Assembly: GCF_000204055.1 (NCBI RefSeq)
Contig: NW_006768820.1
Location: 428,869-492,868 of the forward strand
Source: Melampsora larici-populina 98AG31
Taxonomy: Eukaryota > Basidiomycota > Pucciniomycetes > Pucciniales > Melampsoraceae
Length of the DNA: 64,000 nucleotides
Reading direction: 5' to 3'
A program made the position numbers and the translations under genes. The notes under the pieces are model-generated. The model saw only the letters and a list, made by a program, of their open reading frames with translations, made no database searches and was not told the DNA's origin. Of this stretch, positions 24,526 to 37,240 are shown in pieces (within the stretch, counting starts at the first letter, position 1; each line of letters begins with the position of its first letter).

Positions 24526-25138
24526 ATGGCCATAATTAATTATCTCTTCATTACCTTTGCGTATGCCTTCGGATCTCTGCTATTCAATCCTGCGATCTCT
24601 TCTAGTATTCAGGAACCCAACGCCTTTGGGATCTCTAACGTTTGTAATGGCTCTATTGCCTGTTCACTCATCAATTCCAACTGGCCGAGCGGAAAAGCAT
24701 TTGATTGTGGAGATGTTTGTCAAGGTTTCTATTTATCAGCCGCATATCTAGATAATATTTCTGATTTTACCTTTTTCCCGAAATCTAGATACCAGTTCAC
24801 TCGTCATCCTTTGCTTCTGCCACCCCTTACATCATGATGGGTGAAGGAAAACCCATAGTAAATTCAAGTGCCTCGTGGCCCTCTGCAGTTACTCCCGAGT
24901 GCCAAAACACCACAGCCGGAGAACGTTACCAATACTATAATGGTCAAGCCATCATGTAGTTCATTTTAATCAAATTTGGTCTGACGAGTATTTTTACGGA
25001 AAAACAGGAGTTTGGACTGCCTACTATTCGATCATCGCCAATTGCGGTTGTCTAGGAACTGGAGAAAGCGCGCTTCCCAATTGCACTGCTGCTACCTCCC
25101 AATCGAGTGCGGCTTGTAATATCGCAATGTTGAGCTGA
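24526..25138 (+). CDS. Small cysteine-rich secreted protein (effector-like), 3 exons
   Basis: Proposed exons: 24526-24724, 24796-24942 and 25008-25138, giving 158 residues in continuous phase. The N-terminus (MAIINYLFITFAYAFGSLLF, up to about residue 26) reads as a signal peptide. The mature part has nine cysteines, including ISNVCNGSIACSL, FDCGDVCQ, TPECQNTTAGERY, ANCGCLG and PNCTAATS, and several N-glycosylation sequons. An alternative first intron (donor GTTTGT at 24715, acceptor before 24789) also keeps the frame and would drop two residues and one Cys around GDVCQ. I do not recognise the family. Size, leader and cysteine content are those of secreted proteins that plant-associated rusts make in large numbers, but function is unknown. 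Confidence 0.7.
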
Positions 25139-25764
25139 ATTCAACTACATAAATACCTATCTTTTGAAACGCAAGCTATGCACTAACATAACTCACGATA
25201 ACAGGTTCACATTCTGTGCAATGAAACGGGGTGATGTCACTTGCACCTATATATGAGGGGGTCCAATGAAGGACTTCCAAGTTTGATACACCATAACTTC
25301 ACCTTATACATACTGCAAACGAACTTACTGGATCATCTCCTCCATAGCTTACTCTTACATCAACAGTACAGCTTCAATGTAACACTTACCTTGTCCAGGA
25401 TGCATGCTTTATCTCGTCTCCATGTATCTTGTCTTGATTTTCGACTGGTAATTCAACAAAATCCAAAACATTTGTTGAAGTTTATACATATCTAATTATA
25501 ATTACTGACATTGGATTATATATTGCAATTATCTCAAAGGGTTGCGTGTTTTGACAGAAGGACTGGGTGTTCAGCTACACCTTATCAAGGGCTAAGATCG
25601 GCAAACATTGATGTCAAAGTTGAAAATTGTGATGAGAATCTCATTATAGTATATGTGACAAATGAATGAATCAATCATAGGTTTGATGAGTAGTGCAAGA
25701 TCACTAGAAGTTTGATGTTTCCAAGCATCAATGATTCCATAAAACCTCCAGTAGACTCAAAATC
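25139..25764. other. Intergenic, no gene seen
   Basis: AT-rich stretch between the 3' ends of the small secreted protein gene (plus) and the first hydroxylase-like pseudogene (minus). Confidence 0.5.
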
Positions 25765-26916
25765 TTATTCAGAATTCCATTTTTTGGGCGTTCTCCATGC
25801 ATTCCATTTGAAATTCTCAACGACTGATTTGGTGTGCTTACTTCCTTTTGAAAGTGGTCGTTCAGGTGGATCAATAATTGCAATGAGTTTAGCGTCAAAA
25901 CTCATTCTTATAGATTCTCCCGCTTGATCTTCGAGTCTAAAGGCTGCATGTGGAGTATTGATCCCGTGTCCGTCGGCTGCGCGGTCATCGTGTTGCAAGA
26001 ATACATATACTTCGTTAGGCTGCTGGTTTTTCAAGTAATACCATTTCTGACCCTTTCTGTACTTCCATGGCTGAAGTGCATTTCCAGCACTTGTTGGTAT
26101 GATGTTTGATTTTATGGCATCTTCTTCCACGAGTGAATTCCACGCACAAAAACCAAGGTGATTGTCTTCGACTGGGTAAATTGGCCTTCAAACATTCAGC
26201 ATAACAACATCTTGACCTTCCTGCAAGTACTGTCCAAATTGAACCTCCTTTGGATCCGTCGACTGCAAGAAACGTTGTTTTATATTGTTTTTCATGTATT
26301 TAGCCCCTGATGGTGACAGGTCAGAGTGAATCACTGGAATTGGTTTTCTCGTATATCTTGAAGTGTGATCTCTAAAAGTAGCACCATGGGGTAATACCAA
26401 TTTCGCCTTTGTCCTAAAGCAAAAATCGATGAGCCGTTTTTTGTTGTTCAGGGATAGTTTCTTCGAGGGAATCCTTACAGCTTTTTCACAAGTTCAACAG
26501 CATTGGCTGTCAAGACTTCTAGGTGCTCATCAGATAATTTGTCCATGTTTTCCATTCCAGCAACAGGCGTGTCCAAAACATAAGTGAAGCCATGAGTTTC
26601 CAAATCCGGTGTTTCTGTTGTAGTTCGAAGGTTCTGAAGAGGAACTGTGTGGATCGTATGGTAATCAATTGGATAGGCACTGTTCGCTTCATCCTTGAAA
26701 AATTGGAACGCGTGACCAAGAACTATTTCAGGATCTAATTGACATCAAAGTCAATTCAAGTTGAGGTTAGTGCTGAGAACAATCATCTATACATAGTTTC
26801 CAAAAGATAAATGAACGCAAACTTTCTAACTCTCGTTTTGAGATACTTCCGCAGTTGATGGAAGGACGATAAAAAAGAATGAAAAAGACCAATTTCTGAA
26901 ATGAAGATGAATGCAT
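25765..26916 (-). pseudogene. CmcJ/AsaB/NvfI-like hydroxylase, copy A, with premature stop
   Basis: Same three-exon plan as copies B and C. Exon 1 starts at MHSSSFQKLVFFILFYRPSI. Exon 2 carries TPDLETHGFTYVLDTPVAGM. Exon 3 carries PVIHSDLSPSGAKYM (HxD). A TGA at 26188-26190 replaces the conserved Trp of the NVWRP motif (copies B and C read MLNVWRPI). After the stop the frame stays open to the natural end: WYYLKNQQPNEVYVFLQHDD, GINTPHAAFRL. Apart from this single change the splice sites and frame look intact, so inactivation appears recent. The DGHGIN block has lost residues compared with B and C (DDRAADGHG against DDRAKEDGHG). A selenocysteine or readthrough reading is not supported. Confidence 0.85.
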
Positions 26917-27528
26917 TGAGATATTCGTTTTTGTTGAAAAATTGATATTTGATGCAAAGAGATAGAGACTGAGTAGGGAGGAAGCCAACACTGATCATAC
27001 AAAATGATCATAACATGAACATCCTGAAGTGCGACACCCCCTACTTGTGTCACAAATCTATATCAACATACTGATACCTCAAGTCTTGATCAGTAATTCT
27101 GTTCTGAAAGCTGGTGGGACGCAAGTTCTATCAAGATTCAAAGTATGGCTCTGGGATCTGAAGCTAGAAGAGAAGTGTCTCAGGTTTGCAAGATCATTTC
27201 TTCCTGTATTCAAACGCGCTCCCTCTTGCTTCATGTTGTGGGGGCTTGTGGGGGAGTGTAGGCGCAAGCTTCGGAGAAAGTACGCGCCGGGGCGCGCCCC
27301 TGTTTTGGCTGGGGATGAGACAGGGCGCAAGCAGCGCAAAAAAATGGACAACATGTCAACTTCCTAATGATGTCTCATCACCCACATCTACATCCCTGGT
27401 AACATAAATCTTCCAATATAAACCACCTCTGCACAAATTTACCAGCAATAGAACAACAAAAATCAACCAAACAAAAAATAGATTTGTGGTTGTGGGACCT
27501 TTCAATCCAAGCTGTAGGTGCTTCCATG
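26917..27528. other. Upstream flank of hydroxylase copy A
   Basis: Holds the shared upstream block (separate entry) and, at about 27235-27330, a patch rich in G and C (cgcgccggggcgcgcccctg) that is unlike its AT-rich neighbourhood. No gene. Confidence 0.5.
27164..27184 (-). promoter_or_regulatory. Conserved upstream block, hydroxylase copy A
   Basis: ctagaagagaagtgtctcag (plus-strand reading) lies about 250 bases before the start of copy A. The same block is at 40146 (copy B) and 42307 (copy C) at nearly the same distance. Conservation may reflect only the shared duplication; a regulatory role is inference. Confidence 0.45.
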
Positions 27529-27734
27529 CACTGCCAACATTTTTACCTCGGATCTCACAATCCGAGGTATTCTCGGGTCTATGCCCTCGGACAGCTCTTG
27601 TCTGATGATTTGATCCGAGCCATTTCATGACGCATAAGATTGCCTCGGATTGAAACCTCGGACAGGATTTATCCGAGGATATGCATCCGATGATGCCTTG
27701 GATTTCTCAACCCGAGGCAAGTATGTTGGCAGTG
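27529..27734. mobile_element. CACTA-like MITE, copy 1 (206 bp)
   Basis: Terminal inverted repeats begin CACTGCCAACAT and end ATGTTGGCAGTG, extending imperfectly to about 25 bp (…CCTCGG / CCGAGG…). The element is flanked on both sides by ATG, a 3-bp target duplication. CACTG ends plus a 3-bp duplication are the mark of the CACTA (EnSpm) superfamily. The interior is a series of short CCTCGGAT / ATCCGAGG inverted units and has no coding capacity. Confidence 0.85.
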
Positions 27735-28655
27735 ATGACTGAAGAAGATGGTTTTAGGTAGTAAAAATAGCACATTGATGCATCTGAGATGATTTAGGGG
27801 GTATATAAGAGGGCTGAAAAAAGCTGAAGACCTTGTAGATCACCTGCTTGGGTTCATGAGCACGCTCTAGCACGCCTACCCCCATTCGGAGGAAAGAACT
27901 GTGCGCTCATATGTGCCCGCACCAGGTGCGTACTAGCGCACCAAAATTGTGCCTCCCCCACCACTTGAGGCTTGATGGAGAAAAGACAACACACATCATC
28001 TCAAACTGCCGGTAGTAAAGAAATTTGTGGCAGATCTCTGCCAAAAGTATCACTGAGGGATATTGTATAAAAGGGTTAAATTTGGATTAAAACATTTTTT
28101 CCATACTTCTTCTGTTGAAACCATGAGTGAGCTGTCATCACAGCCTCTCTATACATAGTGGGTAGTATCTCAAAGCGTGAAATGTTGGACCAGGCAAAAA
28201 AATTACATGTGTTCAAGTTTCCACATACATATAGGATTGGGATCACATCATTTGGGTGGATCAGTCCTGATCAGTCCCAACTTCAAATTCTGTTGAGATT
28301 TTGATCCATTCAAATTTCTTTAATTTTACATCAAGCCATGTAAGTTTTTCATCTTCTTTGCTTTCTTGTCTTTTGTATCCAATACTGACAGGATTAATAC
28401 ATGCAACAATTTGGTTTGAAGTGTTCCAATCTTCAGGAAGAAAAGGATTTGTTTGAAACAAATGGGCAAACCTGTCCTCTTGTGACCATCCATCAGTCTC
28501 TTTGCAAGACCAACAAGACAATGTTCAATCTATTGTCAGTCCACCTTTTTCTGGATCTCATTGATGAATTTTTCTTGATCTATTAATTGTTCAATGCATT
28601 TGATGGCTTGTAGAGAGGCCATGTCAGTCAAACCTGGTTCTAACCCTCTGACCAA
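27735..28655. other. Repeat-rich spacer without genes
   Basis: Between the two MITEs. Includes a C/G-rich patch at about 27860-27960 (gtgcccgcaccaggtgcg) in otherwise AT-rich DNA. No reading frame that I can support. Confidence 0.45.
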
Positions 28656-28859
28656 CACCGCCAACATATTTACCTCACATTTTCCAATCCAAGGTATTAT
28701 CGGATTCCAAACCTTGGACAGAAGCTGTCCAAGGTTTTGATCCAAGGCAATTCTCAGCGCAAAAGATTACCTCGGCCAAAACCTTGTACAAGGTCTGTCT
28801 AAGGATTACCTCTGATGATGCCTTGGATTCCGCAACCCAAGGCATCTATGTAGGCAGTG
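28656..28859. mobile_element. CACTA-like MITE, copy 2 (204 bp)
   Basis: Same family as 27529-27734. It begins CACCGCCAACATATTTACCT and ends CTATGTAGGCAGTG, and is flanked by CAA on both sides (3-bp target duplication). The interior again carries repeated CCAAGG / CCTTGG units. It has diverged from copy 1, so the two are separate insertions. Confidence 0.85.
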
Positions 28860-31800
28860 CAACTATACAATTTGAATTGTGCTCAGAGCTTTGAAACTGA
28901 TGCTGACTTTGATCAATCACTGTTTCCCCTTTTCCTTGTATCAAAATGTTGACTTCTTGCTGAAAGTTTTGTCCTCACTGATGGAGAAGGTTGCAAAGCA
29001 CTGGTCAGCGTATCTTTTAATCATTTTTCCCAAAAATGCAACCAATGCTGAGTTTGATCAATAACTTTTGTTCCTTTTCCCTTATATTTTAATCAAATAT
29101 ATTGACTTATTGCTGTAATTTTTCTCCTTGCTGATGGATAAGGCTACAAAGCACCACAAATTGTATTGCTTATCTTTTGTTATCAAAAATTACATTGTAT
29201 GATATAAATCTGTTGTGTTGTAAAAATGATGAAAAATAAAAAGCCCTTAAAACAACCCAGAGATGACAATTTCTGATAGCTTCCAATGTGAGGATTCCAA
29301 ATCTGTGCTTGAATTCCAATTTGGATCAAAATTGTGGCACTGATAAGCTTTTTGCTCCAAATACCTGATTTCATGCCTTTAGAATGACCCTAGAGAGCTA
29401 CAGGTAAATAATCTGTCCTAAAACCACCCAAAATGCCCATTCCAATACCCTGTGACACAGGAAAAACCCAAAAATTGGATATTCCAGTGCGGTTGGTAGC
29501 AACACTGAGCAAGCCACACAACTCTACACTAAATAGCATGTTTCACATTGTAGAACTTATAACCCAACAAGGGTTATACAGAGCATGAAGGGGATAATAT
29601 ACCAATAAGAGACTAGTAGATATTGAATTCTCATATTTCTCATTCCTAGCTACAATTGTAACCATCTCACCTTCTACTTTGAGCTCATGAAAGTCATTCC
29701 TTCTATCTGTCATTTCCCTTTTGAGTCTTGTTGCAATCCATCCCAATGCGGCAAATGATACTCACAACCTCATACATTTGATTAAACTATGTCTAGAAAG
29801 AACTACCATAGTCTTGTTTGTGTGATAATATTGTTTTCTCTTCACTCAAAATTTTGTCTCTCTTGTTTGTGTCACCTTACGACAGGTGCAGTTTCTTTCT
29901 GATCACTCCTTAATTAGTGACTCCAAGCTTTAGCGCTTCTATATATCACTAATGTATGACTCCTACCAGTCACATGCTGTTTCCTATTGCATTAGTAGAA
30001 GATGTCTGAAGACTTCCCATCTACAACAAGACAATCACAAAGGGGAACTGTGTTGAATTGAGTACTGATAAGTATCAAAAAAGAAAAGTATCTCAATTGA
30101 CTTTCAAAGGACCAAAAAGCACAAGTTTCAAATGGAATAGCACAGTCTTAATTGACTCTCAACACTTATGGTGTTATTCCAATCTTACCAAAAGACTTTT
30201 CAATTCACAAAACTACAACACTCAAGTAAATTTCTCTGTAAAGGGCATATTCAAGTGACCAGGTATTATTAAACAAGTTTATAATGATAAACAGAATGAT
30301 AATATTGTGAATGATAAAGACAAAAATGGGAGCAACAGCAGAAAATTCACCTATTTATAATTTATAACACCTACTAAAATGTTCAACAATTTCAAAAACC
30401 AACAAAAACCAACAAAAATCCCTCTGATGTAATCCTATGATGTAATTATTATTGATGCATGACATGTTTTAAGCTGTGAAATTGAACAATTGATGCTTAC
30501 AAATGATGGAAAGATCTTCTTATGATGAATAAATGTGATTTTTTCCTAATACTCATAGCTGAAAACCATTTTTAGAATTACAACTTTTTTGTCAAGTTGT
30601 CCAATTTTGGATTACTATAGCTGCTCTGCTAGCTCTTAAGATTCTGATCATAAATTTGCCTCATGTGACCTACTTCTAATGTGTTATGGATAAGTTATTG
30701 AGTTGTAGAGATTGATACAATAAGCTTTTTGTCATGTAAATGTTGCTACATGTGTGTATGTAACCACAAGAAAACCTCCGTTACTATTGATTCAAAGGTT
30801 GTACATTGTGAGATGGAACACTTACGTCAATTGAGCTATCACCCATCACGAGGTGACAAGGTTTGACATATGTAGTCAGCTGAAAGCCTCCAATTTTGAC
30901 AATTTTCACCCATTTTCACCTCTTTTAACATCTAATATTGATTTCTTCTACATCACAAGATCAAAGTTTATCAATCCATTCATAAGAGTAACTCTCAAAA
31001 TCACTCTCATAACTCTTGGAATCCTTAAATCCCTCAATGACATCATTACATATGATTAAATCCTGCAGTACCCTTGTTTACCATCCTCAAATTTCCCTCT
31101 TTCTTGAATAACTTCACTGCTCTCTTATCAACCCTCATAATTAAAGTTGTTGATGACTAATGTGATCATGCTATTTCATAATAAAACCTTTTTTGAGCCT
31201 TCAGATCACTTAATAATAACCTAAAACCCATTTTCCATCTAATATACCTGTATTTTTGACTTTTTCATGCATTTCCTTATCTTTCTTCTTTCTGGTCATG
31301 ATGTCATGGTTCAAATTGAATAACTCCAATTTAAATAATTGAATATTTCATAAGCATAATTTATAATCAAAGTGCAATGAAATAATAAAAAAATTGAAAA
31401 ACACAACTTTTGCCTTAAACCTGCCAAATCAACTAATAATGCTATGATTTTTCAATTTTTCTTGATTAATCCTAGAGATTTAAGGTAACAAATTTGGTTC
31501 TGGAAATTTCCAGAAGTGTTTCCCTAGAACACCAGAAATTTTTTTGGGCGTGTTCTGAACTTATGGTATTCTGAAGCTTAGAATAACCAACACTGCATGT
31601 TTTCCAGAAGAGCACTGGAAAAAGATGTCTGGAAATTTCCAGAACAAACTTTGTATACCTTAATTGATCACCACACCATGCAAATTTGAAGGACCCATTA
31701 TCTAAATGTGTTTTGTGTCTTGTGTGGTGGGGGGCTCTTGATATCAAGAGCATTTCAAGCTTCTGGCAAAAACAAAACATGTGCACTGTGTTAGGGCCCC

Positions 31801-33990
31801 AGCAATAATTGGATTTGGAATGGCCAAAGAACTGCTGATGTATCTCCTTGGCCATAGTTGTGTTATTTGAACCCAAATTGCTCATTTTGCTGAGCAAGTG
31901 GACACAGAAAAATTTGAAACATCAGGATTTAGTTGTGACAACAGAGATAAGGAGAATACTTCTGTTCTCAACAAGATTATCCTTGATGAGTACTTTGACC
32001 AAGAGTTTGGCCAGCCGTACACCTTGATTTTCCCATGCAACAAACTACAGAGTCAGATGGCAAAAAACATCCTTCCAAGAGGGATCAATGTAGTTGACTG
32101 TGGCTCCATGTCAATTACCTTTTGAGGTCCAGACATTATTTTGCATACAAAACTTGGATTTTGAGTTCTGTAAATGCAACAAATGTCAGTATAAGCAAGT
32201 CAAAAATTGAAAAAAAAAACATTAAACACACCTTCAGCTCATTGATTATTTGAATCTTAAGAGATAAATTGAGACATTTAGATTCTTGTGCTGCCCATTG
32301 CCTACCACAAAGTGTTGCGTTGGGTCCTAAATATCAAACACAAGCACACAACCAAGGATTTGTTGTAACCAAGTCAAGGATTGGCAGAGAAGCCGAATAC
32401 ACATGTGTTGATTGAAGGTGAGTTTGTCAAACTTACTCCCATTTGTTGAGGTAACCAATGTGTCAAGAGGACCACAAGGTTTTTTGTGTCAGATTCTTCT
32501 TGAGCAAGGACCTCAGCAACAGAGGGAGGAACATAGATTCATTCTGCTCAAGATTTGAGCCTCCTACCGTAGCAAACGGTTGACCAACTTATTTGGGTTG
32601 ATCCGTCTTGGTGGGATTTGAGGTTACCTGGTGGATTGGTGTAGCTGAATTGTACTGGATGATCTTTATCCCTGGAACTGCATCACATGCAGGGGTATCT
32701 AAGGGCTTTTTAGATCTGTCCTGCAGAATTGGATGGGACAAAGAGATAGAAACAATTGAAATGAGGCAAGCTAAATAGCATAGTAGAAACAGTGATTGAT
32801 TATGTTGGCTCACATTTTTGGGTCAATTATATATTGGTGTGTCAAAGCATTCCAGTAGAGACTTGTTCTTTTTGTTTTCTTTGAAATTGGTGTGTTTGTG
32901 TTTGCAAATGTGTTGGTTTTCTTCACCTGAGTCTGCTTGCAGCATCTTCTTGGTGACCTGTTTAGAAGAGGTTCCCTTCAAGAACTATGTCAGCCGTGGA
33001 AATTATGGTGAACCAGAATATTGGAAGTTGAGCAGTTACTTACTGTTGCATCTGTTTCAGTAACCTTGCTTCTACCCTTCTCTTATGCTTGCTCAACTTA
33101 TCAATAGATTATACCAAACAAGGACAGTCTGAAGACTCATTCTTGCTGATAACTGCTTCATGAACTCTGTTTGAAGAAGGGTTTGGTGTTAGGTCAACTG
33201 AAATCCTTTGATGTCCATAAGGAGATGGCAATACCATTCCTGGATGGATGACTGGTTGACACATTCTATGAGGATAACTACTACTAGGGGTGGGTTGAAC
33301 TTGAGGAGTCTGACCCAACAAAGAAACACTGATTTGAGACTGGCTAGTAGGTATGACAGGTAACTGAAATGATGATGTACTGGAACATCTGGGTGAAAAT
33401 TCTACCAAATAGGTGCGGAACTGGGTTGATCATCTTAGTGATATTGTGGAAATTGTGGTCAATAAGAATGGGATGAGGCAGAATGGAGGAAACCTGAGAG
33501 GAAAGAGATCAAAAGTGGAATTGAAAGGGCAGATAATCAATCAGATTCAAAGTGATACTGATTGGTTGGGGAATGAGAATGATGGAAACATTTTGACTGA
33601 CCTTCATCATTGATCTTGAGGAATCCCCCTGCATTGTTCATTTCCTGATTAGAGGTTGATTATTGTGATTGTGTCATAATCAGTGGCTGAATGGGGTGCT
33701 GGTTGGTGGATTAGGGTTATTGATTGAGGGATACAGAGCTGGATGGGTCATAGTTGGTTGGATTTAGTTCTCTGTATATACTTGTACACAACAAAGCTAA
33801 AGTATCTGTATTTGACACTATTGTGTGGCTTCTAAAAATAACTCAAGCTATCCAGATCTGTTAACTTAGTGGAGCAAAGCAAACCTATTACAGAAATTTG
33901 GGAGCATGAATATTCTGGTACCCTGTACACTATTGGATAGCAGGGTATGGCTGTAAGAATGTGAAACAGACTGAGACTTGACCCTCTTTA
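28860..33990. other. 5 kb of AT-rich repeat DNA, no supportable gene
   Basis: Short frames only. A minus-strand Ser/Pro/Gln-rich stretch near 33400-33110 and a plus-strand stretch at 31898-32125 are open but lack ATG or family similarity. Probably old retrotransposon remains; I could not identify a protein domain or long terminal repeats. Confidence 0.4.
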
Positions 33991-34330
33991 TAAAAGGTGA
34001 GATGACCACATTAGCCTTTAGTGCTGACAAGCCAAAGAATAGCATGAGTTCTAAATTCAGCACAAATGTCTAAAAGGTGAGATGACCACACTAGCCTTTA
34101 GTTCTGACAAGGCGCAGGCTACAACAAATAATAGCACAATTTCTAAACTCAGCACAAACCTGGAAAATAGGTGAGGAGGATTCAAGAAAAGAAAAAGCTT
34201 TCAGAATCAATTTCCTTGATGACGGAAGAGATTTAAAGGTACAGCAACTATACTAACCTTTGAAAGGTGAGATGACTATGCTAGCCTTTAATGCTGACAA
34301 GACACAGGCCAAAACAAAGAGTAGCGCAAG
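33991..34330. repeat. Diverged tandem repeat, three units
   Basis: aaaggtgagatgac followed by ca/ta..tagcctttagtgctgacaag begins at about 33993, 34073 and 34263, each followed by agc.c.agttctaaa.t..gcacaaa. The spacing is about 80 and then 190 bases, the longer unit carrying an extra ggattcaagaaaa segment that recurs after unit 3. Confidence 0.7.
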
Positions 34331-36970
34331 TTCTAAACTTGGCACAAACCTGGAAACAGCTGAAGAGGATTCAAGAAAAAAAAGCTGAGAGGGAGAAATA
34401 TGCAGAAGAATTAAAACAAGCAATAACAAAGTTATAAATTTTAGATGAGTTCGTGAATATGAAGAACAAGGAAAAATTGATAATGTAAGTCTTGCCTTTC
34501 AGAATCAATTTACTCAATGAGGAAAAAAATTCAGAACAGGAGGAGAGCAGGGTTTATATGGAAAAACATTGAGACACAATTTTGGCATGGACAACACACA
34601 AAAGAGCAGCATTGAAACACACTAACCCTAACACATCCAAATGTGGACAAAGCCTTCTCTTGATATCCTTCCTACTAAACTTCCTAACATCTTTCAACTT
34701 CATAATTGCATTTCTTATGACCAGATTTGTCTTCACAGTTGACACTGTGAACATCATTCAACTTCCCCAAGTTGGAAGAGGAAAATGATTAATAGTACAG
34801 TTTGTCATAAAAGGATCCAATACTGCACACCTGAGACATAACACCCACACTACATATGTGCAGCAAGCTAAGTAAATAGTTATCTATCATGTACATACAG
34901 GTCTGCTCAGTTTTTTGCCCATCAGAATAAATAAATCACATGTTATACCACATGTAACTTTTTTGACCTTGGAAAAATTGTCGCAAAAATTCACTACATA
35001 TAATGCTGTAGCTGCTCAGGCAATATTACTGAAGCTGTTTCATAGTAACAGAAAGGGTGTTACATGCAGTTGAGTTGATGAGATCACACCAAAACACTGG
35101 GTGGGTGTATGTAGTCAATCTTTTGAATACTTTTGTCAATCTGAAAAAAGTTACAGCATGTATTACATATGAATAACTTATGCTGATGAGCAGATAACTG
35201 AGCAGAACTGTATGTACATGATAACCACCTATTCACTGAGCCTGTTGCACATATGTAGTGTGTGTGTTCTGGCTTAGGTGTGGAGTGATAGATCATTTTA
35301 TGACAAATCATACTCCCAATCATTTTTTCCTGCCCACTTGGGGAAGCCGAATAATGTTTGCAGTGTGAGTAACCTCTCACACAATAATTTCTTATAATTT
35401 CTTGTACCTAAAACTCTTCACAACCCTTCCACTTTACCTGTCTACAGTATCTTATTGGTTTTAACTAATGTACAACATAAATTCTACTCCACCAATAGCT
35501 AAATTGTCATTGTGTTATTGCTATCTTTTGTGTTGCTTGATCAGCGTTGCTCCTACTCTTTTTTTTCTGTAGCACACACCTCCCAACAAAAACAGGTTGT
35601 GGGCGTGCAAAGGTGTTTTTTTCATTTTCCCGCGCCTAGGTGCCACTAGGCGCACCGGGCGTGTTAACTGCTGTGAGCTGAAATGCTGCTTTTTCATCAA
35701 ATTTTATTCTATATTGGCATTGGTGGAGCTATTTACCACAGCACCTTTGCATTCAAAGGCAAGATAGATTAATAATTGTTGTCATCAGAGTCCTACTACT
35801 CTTGTTGACAACCCCAATATTGGTGATTGGACGTAGAACTCCTGAGCTTTGGTGTGACTTTCAAAAAGGCGTGCCAAGCCCATTTTTTCCAATTTCTTAA
35901 AGTCGGAAGCGCGCCACAGCAAAAAGGCGCACTGATGGTGCATTTTTTACGCCGTGCCACAACCTGACAACAACAACAATTCAATCATCCTTGCGTTTGC
36001 AAATGGAAATCATTTTGTCAGTCTAGAATCTGGCATGCAATCAGTCCCCTGCCAATGTATGCCAATGTATATGTTTGTTGTATGTCATACTTTGCTGTCC
36101 CATACAAGATGATTGTGGTGTTTGTTTTTAAATCAAACACTAAGTAACAATACAAGCAAGCGGAGTACTAAGTACAAACGAAGTACAAAAAATAACATAG
36201 GTATTTAGGCTAGTGACCCCTTCAAGCTGTGCTATAAACAAAAATTATATGGAAAGCATGCACCCCTGTTTGTGTGCCTTTTTTTTCAAAACAGGCTATG
36301 AACATCTTTGTAGCCCGGTGTCTGACCCCGTCAGGGGGCATTGGGTATTTTACACCGGGTTAGATTTAGTGGGATCCTTCTTTTCATTCTAGCTTCTTCA
36401 AATCTTGAAGAACCCATCAAAGTATACCAGGATTAAATTCAGCAAAGCTTATAGATATCAGAGGAGGCTTCTTAACACAGGAAACAAAGATGTATATTCT
36501 GCTGTGGGATGACAGATTACACAATGCAGTTTCTGAGCCAAAACACGCATATAATGCAAAAACAAGGCCAAAATAATTTATTTTGGCTCATCAACTGTGT
36601 TTAATACAATACAACAGGGTTTCCCATGGGAAAATCACCTCTTTCTTCCTGTGTAAGGCCAAACAGACTTTCAACCAATCACAATCTCTGTTCAAGACAA
36701 TGATTGATCCAAATTTGTGGCCACTCTTTTGGTACAACAAGAGTGGTCAGGTATACAAGTCAGGTGGCCTAAGCACTTAAGTACTTAGGGTAGTACCTCT
36801 AGGTTGGACAAACAATGCAAGAACTCCAGATGTGTTCAAAAGCATGTACAGTTGTTTTCAAAAAGGATGAAATCAAGGCACTTCAAAAACTGAGAGGTGG
36901 ATTTGCGCCACCTGTGAAAGGTGTCAAATATGCATACAAAAATGCTGCTCTCAAAGGTCAACCATGTCTG
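34331..36970. other. Repeat-rich spacer, no gene
   Basis: AT-rich. At 36314-36360 a compact nested hairpin is visible: CCCGGTGT…ACACCGGG enclosing CTGACCCCGTCAG. At 35570-35960 there are several patches rich in gcgcc. No coding region recognised. Confidence 0.4.
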
Positions 36971-36980
36971 ATCCAAAAAT

Positions 36981-37075
36981 GACTGTGGCACAGTTGGTTG
37001 AGCGCGCCCCTGGGCTGTTACGCTTGGTCATACACCTCTTGAGGTGACTCTCTTTTTGAGTTTGAGCCGGACTGG
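36981..37075 (+). repeat. tRNA-like SINE head
   Basis: Carries a Pol III A-box-like TGGCACAGTTGG (36986-36997) and a B-box-like GAGTTTGAGCC (37058-37068). The spacing is longer than in a tRNA, and the acceptor stem does not pair, so it is not a functional tRNA. It most likely derives from a tRNA-type SINE. Confidence 0.4.
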
Positions 37076-37240
37076 CTTGCCTTTTTCTCATCACACATTT
37101 TGACAAGTTTTTGTTATTCAGTCTGCTTGTCTCATAAAACAAAACAATGAACTTGCTTAACTATCATTGTTTGCTTTGTATGATTCTTTTTGCTCTATCA
37201 GTACGTCAAGACAAAAATATTGGCATTTAAAAGAGGCACA

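Noticed and set aside
25241..25495. Second small protein after the secreted Cys-rich protein
   Set aside because: Composition is Leu/His-rich from AT-rich DNA, there is no leader and no splice support; it is most likely 3' flank.
26188..26190. TGA in hydroxylase copy A as a selenocysteine codon
   Set aside because: The paralogues have Trp at this site, fungi generally lack the selenocysteine machinery, and the codon differs from TGG by one base.
33109..33408. Ser/Pro-rich minus-strand frame as a gene
   Set aside because: No ATG in frame, low-complexity composition, and no conserved motif or joinable exon.
36981..37075. Functional tRNA gene
   Set aside because: Only box-like motifs are present; the acceptor and anticodon arms do not fold and the A-B spacing is too long.
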